Program-made: the position numbers and the translations under genes
The notes under the pieces: model-generated
The model's database searches: none
What the model was told of the DNA's origin: nothing
What the model saw: the letters and a program-made list of their open reading frames with translations, nothing else
Source of the DNA: CAYYTU01 sp964474655
Lineage (GTDB): Bacteria; Chloroflexota; Anaerolineae; B4-G1
NCBI GenBank assembly: GCA_964474655.1
Contig: CAYYTU010000073.1
Coordinates: forward strand, 1 to 13,265
DNA length: 13,265 nucleotides
Direction of reading: 5' to 3'
Shown: positions 7,042-13,265 of the stretch, in pieces
Layout: every line of letters begins with the position of its first letter
How positions within the stretch are numbered: position 1 is the first letter of the stretch

Positions 7042-8633
7042 CGCTCACCTCCCTCGTAGGCTATCGGCGGGTGATCCAGATTCAGCGCCCAGTCCCAGGC
7101 CCGCAACAGGTCCGGCAGGCCGTGGCCCTGGTGGAAGTCCTCGTCGTTACTCCGGGCCAGCTCATACCAGTCCTGCAGATCGACGCCTCCCAGCGCTTCC
7201 AGCGCACGACGGACCGGGTGTTTTTCGTCGCGCGTCCAGCCCCGCTCGATGCGGGCCAGGATGCGCCGCAGTTCCGCGTTCCAACCGTCGACGTCTTCCA
7301 GGTCACGGTCGAAGTGCTCGCGCAGCTGCGAGAGCCGCCGCGACGGCGTGCCCACCAGCCGATGCCGCCAGTCCAGCAGCTGGCTCAGCGCCAGCCCCCA
7401 CTGATCCGGCACGCCCCCTTCACCCTCGGGCAGCACCCAGTAGGGGCGGAGCGTGGGGCGCCGCTTGCCCGTCTCCACGTCGGGCGCGGCCTGGCTGCCC
7501 AGCACCACCTCGAAGTCGACCGCCGAGAGGCGCTCCCCAACGTCGCCCAGGGCCTTGACCGCCCGCTTGGTGGCCCCCAGCCGCTCCTCCCCGATCTGGT
7601 GGGCCAGGTAGTAGGGGTAGTTGGCCTTGCAGATCACCACCGCAGCCGACATCGTGATCGTCGGACTCTTCTCCTGTCCGTCCTCTTGTTTCAGCGTGAT
7701 CTCCTCCTCCCGCACGAACGCCGTCATCTCCCGCTGGAACGTACGGCAGAGCCGCTGCGCGAAGTCCAGCCCCCAGCGGGCCGGCACCAGCGCGAACAGG
7801 TCGTCGCCGCCCAGGATGAGCGGCAACACGGGGACCAGATGGGGATTCTGATTGGCGGCCTCGTTCTTCAGAAATCGGCTCGTCGGCTCCGCCAGGGCCT
7901 CGCGCAGCACCTGGTCCATCTTCTCGGAAAGCGCCGTGGCCTGTTCCTTGCTGCAGGCCCCAAACACCCGGCCCATCCCGTCGCCGTCGGCCACGATGTA
8001 GGCCACGTAGCCCCGCGGATCGTACCGGGCCACGTCGTCGGCCTCATTAGGCCAGTCTAACTCCGAGGCTCCAGGCACCTGATCGTAGAAATCCTTCAGG
8101 AAGCCCTCCTTGCTCCTCTCCTTCCGCTCGGCGGCCTTGACGCGACAGGCGTGGCAGAGGTAGTGACCTTCTTCCTCGTCGAACCGCGCCTCGTGGGCCT
8201 CGGCCAGCCCCACGCCGCAGGATTCGCAGAAGGCGATGTAGGGGATGTGGGGCGTCGCCACGGCCGGGCCGCTGCGCTTGGCCTGGCGAAGACTCTCGCT
8301 GGCTTCCTCGCTCGCCTTCTTCCAGGCCTTCTGGGTGTCGTCGACGATCTTCACGGGCTCGGCCACGCTGAGCGTGCCGCCGGTGGCGCGGTGGTAGACC
8401 TCGGCCAGCGCCGCGCCGAAGCGCTCGGCCTCCCTCTCGGTCTCGAACGTGATCCGAAAGCTCCCGCCGCCGCTGGTGACGACCTGATCGCAGCTTGCAC
8501 CAACGAGCTCGGGCACGCGGGCACAGAAGCGGCTCAGTAGCTGGCTTCCGCCCACCACCTCGCGCAACTGCGACGAGCGGAAGAGCAGGTGCTGTATGCG
8601 GTCGGCCTCAGCGGCCAGTAGGTATTGGGTCAT
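7038..8633 (-). CDS. cas10: Cas10-like large subunit without HD domain, GGDD cyclase motif intact
   Basis: This 531-residue protein is the first gene of the effector operon. It begins directly in a Palm-like domain: the LREVVGGSQLLSRF segment (23-36) is typical of Cmr2/Cas10. A zinc knuckle follows (Cys136-x-x-Cys139 and Cys160-x-x-Cys163). The cyclase Palm has a first metal-binding strand VADGDGMG (214-221; Asp216, Asp218) and the signature LILGGDDLFAL with GGDD at 275-278. A helical C-terminal part, likely the D4-type domain that meets Cas5 and the small subunits, ends the protein. No HD nuclease residues precede the Palm, a common state in subtype III-D, so single-stranded DNA cleavage is not expected while cyclic oligoadenylate synthesis is possible. 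The ATG at 8633-8631 is preferred because GGAGG lies 7 nt upstream; an in-frame TTG at 8654 would place that Shine-Dalgarno inside the coding region. Its stop overlaps the next start by 4 bp. Confidence 0.92.
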   Translation of the reverse strand: MTQYLLAAEADRIQHLLFRSSQLREVVGGSQLLSRFCARVPELVGASCDQVVTSGGGSFRITFETEREAERFGAALAEVYHRATGGTLSVAEPVKIVDDTQKAWKKASEEASESLRQAKRSGPAVATPHIPYIAFCESCGVGLAEAHEARFDEEEGHYLCHACRVKAAERKERSKEGFLKDFYDQVPGASELDWPNEADDVARYDPRGYVAYIVADGDGMGRVFGACSKEQATALSEKMDQVLREALAEPTSRFLKNEAANQNPHLVPVLPLILGGDDLFALVPARWGLDFAQRLCRTFQREMTAFVREEEITLKQEDGQEKSPTITMSAAVVICKANYPYYLAHQIGEERLGATKRAVKALGDVGERLSAVDFEVVLGSQAAPDVETGKRRPTLRPYWVLPEGEGGVPDQWGLALSQLLDWRHRLVGTPSRRLSQLREHFDRDLEDVDGWNAELRRILARIERGWTRDEKHPVRRALEALGGVDLQDWYELARSNDEDFHQGHGLPDLLRAWDWALNLDHPPIAYEGGER

Positions 8634-8749
8634 TGGTTTGCCTCCTTCACTCAAGGATCTAACCTAAACACTCAAATACAAATTGGGCGTTAACAATGGC
8701 TAAGCGGACTATCGTAACCATACACTGGTCAGTTTGGCGATGCGAGTAT
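8634..8749. other. Intergenic gap between STAND gene and cas10
   Basis: This 116-bp stretch is visibly more A+T-rich than the genes downstream. Apart from the cas10 Shine-Dalgarno it shows no hairpin-plus-T-run terminator for the STAND gene and no -35/-10 pair of good quality on the minus strand. A TTGTTA box (minus, near 8690-8695) exists, but no matching -10 lies at 16-18 bp. Read-through from the STAND gene into the cas operon is therefore possible, as is a promoter I cannot recognise. Confidence 0.5.
8641..8645 (-). promoter_or_regulatory. Shine-Dalgarno of cas10 (GGAGG)
   Basis: On the minus strand GAAGGAGG is followed by 7 nt and then ATG at 8633-8631. This site decides the cas10 start: the upstream TTG (8654) would place the site within the reading frame and add seven residues that are just its translation. 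Confidence 0.85.
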
Positions 8750-11700
8750 TCAGCGGGGCTCACATTTCTCTAAGCGCAGAATGTGCACTTGGCCTGACGC
8801 TCCGCCTACAACGATGGTGCTGTCAGGCGCAACGGCGCAAGATCGTAACACGCTCTCTATGGCGAATGTAGCGATGCAAGTCGCGGATTCCAGATCCCAC
8901 ATTCTTAAAGTCTTATCTACCGAGCCCGAGATAGCACACTTACCGTCAGGCATTATCGCTATCGTCAAAACTTTGCCCGTATGCCCTCTTAATGTATATG
9001 GTTTTGATTCAGACTTTAAATCCCATATCCTCAAGGTTCCGTCCCAAGAGCCTGAAGTAGCAATGTGTCCGTCACATGTCACTGCCACCGCCACGACCCT
9101 ATCACTGTGTCCTTTTAGGGTGCGTAACTCTGCCCCACTCTCCAGGTTCCATACCTTCAGAGTCTCATCTCTCGAAGCTGAGACCACATGCTGCCCATTG
9201 GGTGTCACTGCTACAGCTTCAACAAATTTCTTATGCCCCTCCAAGGTACGCAGTTCTATCCCTCTCCTCAGATCCCATACTTTCAAGGTCTTATCATTGG
9301 AGGCCGAGACAACAAACTGCCCATCTGACGTTATCGCCACCGCATTGACATATTGGACGTGTCCCTCCAGCCTATGCAGCTCCTGTCCTTTCTCCAGGCC
9401 AGTATCAGAGATATCCCATACTTTCAAGGTCTTATCATTGGAAGCTGAGACAACAAATTGCCCATCTGACGTTATCGCCAGCGCATTAATGGCTTGCTTG
9501 TGGCTTCTCAGCGTGGTCAACGCCTTTACGCTCTCCGAATCTGCATCGGAGATGTCCCATACCTTCAGAGTTCCATCACTGGCCCCTGAGATAGCGCGTT
9601 CTCCATCGGGTGTGACCACTACCGCATTGACATCGAGCTTCTCATCGGATTGCCTCCCTCCCTGATTGTTGTCTCGGATATGGCCCTCGAGTGTATGCAA
9701 TCGCGCGCCACCTTCCAGATCCCACAGCCTCAGATCATCTGAGGTCGAGATAGCGCAACGGCTATCGGGCGTCACCATTATTTCATTAACGTCTCGCTTA
9801 TGACCTTCCACTGTAGATAGCTCCGTTCCACGTTTCAGCCTTGCATCAGAAATATCCCACATCCTCAAAGTCCCATCCTCTGAGGCCGAGATAACACGCC
9901 TCTGCCCCATCACTTCCACCGCCCAGACGGTGCCCGTGTGCTCTTTCAAGGTGTGTAGAAGATCCCCACTTTCCAGATCCCATACCTTCAAAGTTCTATC
10001 CTCTGAGCCTGAGATGGCACGCTTTCCATCAGGTGTCACTGCCACCGCCCAAACTTTCCCCTCATGCCCTGTCAGTGTACTCAGCTCTCTCCCATTTTCT
10101 GAGTCCCACACTCTTATGGTTTGGTCACCCGAGGCCGATACTGCCCGTCGCCCATCCGGCGTCACTGCCACTGCCCAAACAGTAGATGTATGTCCTTCCA
10201 GGGTATGCAGTTCTGACCTATGCTCTAGATCCCACACCTTCAAGGTCCCACCCAAAGAGCCTGAGATAACAATACGTCCATCAGGCGTTATTGCCACGGC
10301 CGAAGCTGCATGTCCCTCAAGTGTATCCAGTTCTTCCCCATATTCCGGATCCCATACCTTCAAAGTCTCATCCAGAGATCCTGAAACGACAAGACGTCTA
10401 TCAGGCGTTGCTGCTACTGCCAAGACTTTGTCTGTGTGTTCCTCTAACGTGTATATTCTCTTCCCGTTTTCCAGATCCCAGACTCTCAGCGTGTGATCGT
10501 CTGAAGCTGAGACAGCGTAGCCATCCCCTATTGCCACCGCATTAACACTCTGGGTGTGGCCTTTCAATACATTCAATTCCGTACCACTATTCAGCTCCCA
10601 AACTTGTAAGAACTTATCTCGTGAGACCGAGACGGCACGGCTTTCATTCGCCATCACTGCCACCGCTTCTATTGGCCCACTGCGGCTCTCCAGTACGCGC
10701 AAAAGCGGTCCGCCCGCCTGCGGCAGGCTGGGCATCAAAGGGCGCAGCCACGGGAATTCCAGCGGAGCGATCAATATCCCCTGGATATCTGGATTGTCAT
10801 GCACCATCAAACGTCCATACAGCTGAACCCATAACTGTGTCTTGTTCTCAGCCAGTATGTGCGCTGAAAGACGGATCGCGTCCTGCACCAACTGCAAAGC
10901 TTCATCTTCCGACCGGGAGAGTGCCACGTCGTAGTCGGTCAACAGAGCGTTGACGTCGATCTTCCTCAACTTGGTCTGAAGCCAGTCAAAATCCAGCAAC
11001 AGATCAGTCAGTTCTTCCTCACGCCCAGCCTCTGCAAGGTGGTAGACTAGGCGATGGAAGTAATAGCCATCATTTGGGCCGGTAGCCCAGCGCGGGGCTC
11101 CATCCGCGCCGTGCTGACAGTCTACAGCGTAAGCTTTCATCAAGCGATTGTGCAAGGTAAATAAGCGATCTTCTAACTGCCGGGCCAGGTAGTCCTGCAC
11201 TACATCGTGCAGTGCTATCATCCGTGCCGATAGGTCGAAGCGTCGAAGCAGAGAGAGATCAAAGAGATGCCCGCAAAGCTCTTCTACCTCGAATTCACCC
11301 ATACTGCCAGTCGCACCCCACAGCCGAGTTATTGCCTTCAAAGGTATATCTTCGTCTTTGGGAAAAACGGACAACTCGTGGTAACGAGAGCGCTCCTCCT
11401 CATTCAACAACCCCAAACTCATATCCATAGTCAGCGAGACAGCCTGGTCGCGGGCCTCAGCGTCTCGTGCGTCGAAACCAGTTAAACCCCGCCTTTCCAA
11501 AACCTGTCTTACATACTCATGCGCATCGGCGAGAGATTCTCCCTGTTTAAATCGTCTTCGCAAGACACCATTGACTAATCTCAGCAGAAGGGGCCATTTG
11601 CCCAACCGGGCGGCCAATTTGGTAAAGCGAGGCATATTTTTGCCTCTCTGCCCGATATCCAGACCGGCGCCTAGCAACTGTACCGCCTCGTTAGGCTGCA

Positions 11701-12802
11701 TAGCGTCCACGTCCACAGTGTGGACATCGGGTGGCAAGGTATTGCGATTGCGTGTGGTAATGAGGCGCGTGCAATTAGGACCACCACGCAGGAAGGGTCG
11801 CATGTGAACCTCGTTCCACACATCATCGATCACCAGCAGGCAGCGTTTGTTGCCTAGCGCTCGGTCCAGTTCCTGCGCGGCATCCTCGGTGTCCACCAGG
11901 GCCGGATGCTCGCCGGTGAGCGCCTTGAGGATCTTTAGGGCGTTGCCTTCAATGTTCGGCCTCTGCCCCAGAGTCACCCAGAGAATACCATCGGGGAAGG
12001 CGGCTCGCACCCGGTCGTCGTGACAGAGAGCTTGCGCTAGCGTGGTCTTGCCGTAGCCACCAGCTCCGCGTAGGGCGGTGGTGATGCCCACCAGGCCTTC
12101 ATCCTCGGCCAGCAGTCTCTCCACAAGCAGATTGAATTCCTCTGGGCGGGGAACGAAGTCATCGGGTAGATCACTGACCATAAAAGGACATTGAGGCTGA
12201 ATAGAATATAGATGCAGAGGCTCCGGGCACAGATCGCGCAGTGTTTCGGCGGGAACAGCAAAGGCCACATCGGATAGGCGCTCCAATCGATCTGGGACAG
12301 TAACGGAGGCGACCATTCCCACGACGCAACCGCTCTGTTGCTCCCGTACCGGCCCGCCGCTGAAGCCCTTCGTGATCTCCGTCGAGCTAAGCTGAAGGAT
12401 TGGCCGCCCGGCCTCGGTCACTGGGCCAACTAACTCGCCAGTGCCCCACAGTCCGTCCATTTCTCCCACAGTCGGGTAGCCGAAAGCCCGCACAGACACA
12501 CCCTCAAGAGACTCGGATTGTGCCAGATGCACTGACTTGCATGCCTCAGATAGCTGACCGGATAGGCGCAAGAAGGCCACATCGGTGTCGGGGTGATAAG
12601 CATCGGGGAGAACCTCGGCCTCGAGATCATCGTGACCACAGGAAGCAACGCGCACGACATCGCCCGGCCCAGCTCCGGTGGCCTCTACCACGTGGACGCA
12701 GGTGGCGATGAGACCCTCATCGGTGATGAAAAACCCTGCGCCAACGGTTTCACTCTTGGAGTCAAGAATGCACACTACGCCATCGAGCAGATCAATAGCC
12801 AT
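8750..12802 (-). CDS. Trypsin-like protease / NB-ARC STAND ATPase / WD40 protein (APAF1-like NLR)
   Basis: This 1350-residue protein has four parts. Residues 1-195 are a trypsin-fold serine protease with a visible triad: His37 (ATCVHVV), Asp74 (DTDVAFLRL) and Ser148 (GFSGGP). Residues 215-545 are an NB-ARC module: P-loop GAGGYGKTT (246-254), Walker B CLLVIDDVW (321-329), sensor segment LITTRNR (347-353), a GxP-like WPLLL (403-407), winged-helix region, and an MHD-type ALHD (530-533). Residues 550-700 resemble the APAF1 helical domain (YYFHRLVYHLAEAG, LLLDFDWLQTKL). Residues 705-1350 are WD40 blades: 14 W-D/N/E signatures from Trp735 to Trp1302 plus a degenerate last strand, about 15 blades, the number found in APAF1. 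STAND proteins of this plan sense a ligand with the repeats, oligomerise on ATP binding and activate the N-terminal effector, here probably proteolysis. No signal peptide is seen, so it is probably cytosolic. ATG 12802-12800 has GGAG 7 nt upstream. G+C is visibly lower than in the cas genes. Confidence 0.93.
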   Translation of the reverse strand: MAIDLLDGVVCILDSKSETVGAGFFITDEGLIATCVHVVEATGAGPGDVVRVASCGHDDLEAEVLPDAYHPDTDVAFLRLSGQLSEACKSVHLAQSESLEGVSVRAFGYPTVGEMDGLWGTGELVGPVTEAGRPILQLSSTEITKGFSGGPVREQQSGCVVGMVASVTVPDRLERLSDVAFAVPAETLRDLCPEPLHLYSIQPQCPFMVSDLPDDFVPRPEEFNLLVERLLAEDEGLVGITTALRGAGGYGKTTLAQALCHDDRVRAAFPDGILWVTLGQRPNIEGNALKILKALTGEHPALVDTEDAAQELDRALGNKRCLLVIDDVWNEVHMRPFLRGGPNCTRLITTRNRNTLPPDVHTVDVDAMQPNEAVQLLGAGLDIGQRGKNMPRFTKLAARLGKWPLLLRLVNGVLRRRFKQGESLADAHEYVRQVLERRGLTGFDARDAEARDQAVSLTMDMSLGLLNEEERSRYHELSVFPKDEDIPLKAITRLWGATGSMGEFEVEELCGHLFDLSLLRRFDLSARMIALHDVVQDYLARQLEDRLFTLHNRLMKAYAVDCQHGADGAPRWATGPNDGYYFHRLVYHLAEAGREEELTDLLLDFDWLQTKLRKIDVNALLTDYDVALSRSEDEALQLVQDAIRLSAHILAENKTQLWVQLYGRLMVHDNPDIQGILIAPLEFPWLRPLMPSLPQAGGPLLRVLESRSGPIEAVAVMANESRAVSVSRDKFLQVWELNSGTELNVLKGHTQSVNAVAIGDGYAVSASDDHTLRVWDLENGKRIYTLEEHTDKVLAVAATPDRRLVVSGSLDETLKVWDPEYGEELDTLEGHAASAVAITPDGRIVISGSLGGTLKVWDLEHRSELHTLEGHTSTVWAVAVTPDGRRAVSASGDQTIRVWDSENGRELSTLTGHEGKVWAVAVTPDGKRAISGSEDRTLKVWDLESGDLLHTLKEHTGTVWAVEVMGQRRVISASEDGTLRMWDISDARLKRGTELSTVEGHKRDVNEIMVTPDSRCAISTSDDLRLWDLEGGARLHTLEGHIRDNNQGGRQSDEKLDVNAVVVTPDGERAISGASDGTLKVWDISDADSESVKALTTLRSHKQAINALAITSDGQFVVSASNDKTLKVWDISDTGLEKGQELHRLEGHVQYVNAVAITSDGQFVVSASNDKTLKVWDLRRGIELRTLEGHKKFVEAVAVTPNGQHVVSASRDETLKVWNLESGAELRTLKGHSDRVVAVAVTCDGHIATSGSWDGTLRIWDLKSESKPYTLRGHTGKVLTIAIMPDGKCAISGSVDKTLRMWDLESATCIATFAIESVLRSCAVAPDSTIVVGGASGQVHILRLEKCEPR
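9272..9346 (-). repeat. WD40 blade repeat, copy A (about 95% identical to 9413-9487)
   Basis: These 75 bases match 9413-9487 with only four differences, offset by 141 bp (47 codons). Both encode the same blade core (AITSDGQFVVSASND followed by KTLKVWD), while other blades in the protein are clearly diverged. This suggests a recent internal duplication or gene conversion. Confidence 0.85.
9413..9487 (-). repeat. WD40 blade repeat, copy B (about 95% identical to 9272-9346)
   Basis: Partner of 9272-9346. The blade-core peptides encoded by the two copies are identical, and the base differences are silent or fall at the edges. After the shared core the proteins diverge: one continues as WDLRRG, the other as WDISDTG. 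Confidence 0.85.
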
Positions 12803-12809
12803 CGCGAGT

Positions 12810-12813
12810 CTCC
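12810..12813 (-). promoter_or_regulatory. Shine-Dalgarno of the protease-STAND gene
   Basis: Minus-strand GGAG lies 7 nt before the ATG at 12802-12800. It supports this start, which also places the first trypsin-fold strand (GVVCIL) immediately after the start as expected for this cytosolic effector domain. Confidence 0.7.
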
Positions 12814-12861
12814 GAGAAGGTCCTAACTTAAGCCCACCTGCTCACCCCAAATGCTAGGAGC

Positions 12862-12881
12862 CTCTTGCAAACTTCCAAGAG
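12862..12881. repeat. Short inverted repeat CTCTTG / CAAGAG in the STAND leader
   Basis: A perfect 6-bp stem (12862-12867 with 12876-12881) is separated by 8 bases and lies between the proposed promoter and the STAND start. It could be an operator half-site pair or a leader hairpin. It is short enough to occur by chance. Confidence 0.35.
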
Positions 12882-12929
12882 CGGCGAAGATTAGCTACAC
12901 GCAGAAAGTATCATTGCGAGGCTACAGCA

Positions 12930-12957
12930 AGTGTATCATATCTCACCATTCTTGCAA
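12930..12957 (-). promoter_or_regulatory. Possible sigma70-type promoter for the STAND gene
   Basis: The minus strand has TTGCAA (12957-12952) and TACACT (12935-12930) separated by 16 bp, each matching four of six consensus positions, in an A+T-rich patch. It would give a leader of about 120 nt before the ATG at 12802. This is the best candidate found by eye but not a strong match. Confidence 0.35.
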
Positions 12958-13143
12958 GTCACCTGGCCTAAAAATCGTAGGATAGGCCCATTATTTGCAG
13001 AATACAATCTTTCCATCTCAACGACAGTGTATCACCATCGGTGGGTAGACGCGGTTGGCCGTCCGCACCACCCCTCCCCCACAGCAGTCGGTGTTATCGA
13101 CATTGCTTCGCCGCCCACCAAATGCACGTCCTCCGGCCACGGT

Positions 13144-13171
13144 CGGGGCCGACCCTAGCCCCGCTTTTTTT
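13144..13171 (+). terminator. Rho-independent terminator on the plus strand
   Basis: CGGGGC (13144-13149) pairs with GCCCCG (13158-13163) across an 8-base loop and is followed after one C by seven T (13165-13171). An alternative overlapping hairpin, GGTCG/CGACC at 13141-13154, would compete with it. The T-run orientation makes it a plus-strand terminator, yet no plus-strand gene is visible to its left in this window. Confidence 0.6.
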
Positions 13172-13199
13172 GAGAGGAGACATATTCCGGCCCTGTCAA

Positions 13200-13219
13200 G
13201 TCAAAAGATGATGTTACCG
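13200..13219. repeat. 20-bp direct repeat, copy 1 (possible transposon-end repeat)
   Basis: The 20-mer gtcaaaagatgatgttaccg matches 13235-13254 at 19 of 20 bases, with a 35-bp period. Short direct repeats close to an element terminus are typical of IS21-family ends, and a TG dinucleotide that could be the element tip lies at 13194-13195 (tgtcaag). The body of any such element would lie to the right, outside the window. Confidence 0.6.
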
Positions 13220-13234
13220 AAGCGCGACTGTTCG

Positions 13235-13254
13235 GTCAAAAGATAATGTTACCG
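13235..13254. repeat. 20-bp direct repeat, copy 2
   Basis: This copy differs from 13200-13219 at one base (A for G at the tenth-eleventh position). A 15-bp spacer separates the copies. Only two copies are visible before the window ends 11 bp later, so the full number is unknown. Confidence 0.6.
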
Positions 13255-13265
13255 GGACAGTCCAA

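Larger units (their letters stand above)
12803..13265. other. Non-coding region upstream of the STAND gene
   Basis: No convincing gene is seen in these 463 bp. From left to right it holds the STAND Shine-Dalgarno, a 6-bp-stem inverted repeat (12862-12881), a possible minus-strand promoter (12930-12957), a G+C-rich block (about 13040-13140) of unknown content, a plus-strand terminator (13144-13171), and a 20-bp direct repeat in two copies (13200-13254). The mix of A+T-rich and G+C-rich patches suggests a patchwork junction. Confidence 0.6.

Noticed and set aside
4780..7059. Very long open frame on the plus strand opposite the Cas7-Csx10 gene (also long ones at 1236-2660 and 3689-5197)
   Set aside because: These are antisense shadows of G+C-rich genes. 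Their products are Arg/Pro/Gln/Leu-rich without domains, and the minus-strand frames carry clear RAMP motifs.
8634..8654. Upstream TTG start for cas10 at 8654
   Set aside because: The GGAGG at 8645-8641 is well placed for the ATG at 8633, and the extra residues are just the translated Shine-Dalgarno region.
8781..9665. Long plus-strand open frame opposite the WD40 repeats with repetitive Ser/Thr-rich product
   Set aside because: Its repeat pattern is the antisense of the WD40 blade repeats, and the minus-strand frame is continuous with the protease and NB-ARC domains.
12931..13158. Possible 75-codon plus-strand gene starting with GTG and ending at the terminator
   Set aside because: The product is low-complexity and Pro/Ser/His-rich at the end, its stop lies inside the terminator loop, and it covers the candidate STAND promoter. 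There is no family resemblance.
13018..13200. About 60-codon minus-strand frame ending VYPPMVIHCR, considered as a remnant gene tail
   Set aside because: It has no start with ribosome-binding site, it is G+C-rich where long frames occur by chance, and there is no recognisable domain.
13200..13254. Two 20-bp direct repeats considered as a CRISPR array
   Set aside because: The repeat is too short, the spacing is only 15 bp and only two copies are seen. Type III arrays typically have repeats near 30-37 bp with spacers of similar length.

Overview
This window looks like bacterial accessory (defence) DNA, probably from a metagenome or draft assembly, since it contains a run of 100 N. Every convincing gene lies on the minus strand, so the biological order runs from right to left. 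The host cannot be named from the sequence. The G+C-rich cas operon, the subtype III-D-like layout and the long NB-ARC/WD40 protein would fit Chloroflexota, Cyanobacteria-associated lineages or other multicellular-type bacteria; this is only a weak inference.

Layout in transcription order. (1) 13265-12803 is a spacer of about 460 bp. It holds two copies of a 20-bp direct repeat that resembles a transposon end, a rho-independent terminator pointing the other way, and a possible promoter. (2) 12802-8750 encodes a 1350-residue protein with an N-terminal trypsin-like protease, an APAF1-type NB-ARC STAND ATPase, a helical linker and about 15 WD40 blades. (3) 8749-8634 is a 116-bp gap without a clear promoter or terminator. 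(4) 8633-93 is a tightly coupled operon for a type III CRISPR effector complex: Cas10 without an HD nuclease but with an intact GGDD cyclase motif; a Cas7-Csx10(Cas5) fusion with a helical tail that may be Cas11; a double-Cas7 (Cas7-2x) protein; Csx19; and a cold-shock-domain/Cas7 fusion of the TIGR03986 type. (5) 82-1 is the start of a further gene in the same operon, cut by the window edge.

The set Cas10, Cas7-Cas5-(Cas11), Cas7-2x, Csx19 and a large insertion-bearing Cas7 matches the multi-fusion III-D variant (III-Dv) described from Synechocystis. Together the fusions would provide four Cas7 backbone units, and each carries the same C-x-x-C-R-[L/V]-F-G zinc-knuckle signature. The complex should bind a crRNA and cleave complementary RNA. 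Through Cas10 GGDD it could also make cyclic oligoadenylate, but no CARF or SAVED sensor, no Cas6, no Cas1/Cas2 and no CRISPR array are in view.

The protease-STAND gene directly upstream on the same strand is a plausible second defence module, either independent or functionally linked. Its lower G+C suggests a separate origin. The N gap at 2855-2954 is almost certainly artificial: the 55 bases on its left are repeated exactly on its right, and collapsing them restores a 4-bp ATGA gene overlap like those elsewhere in the operon.
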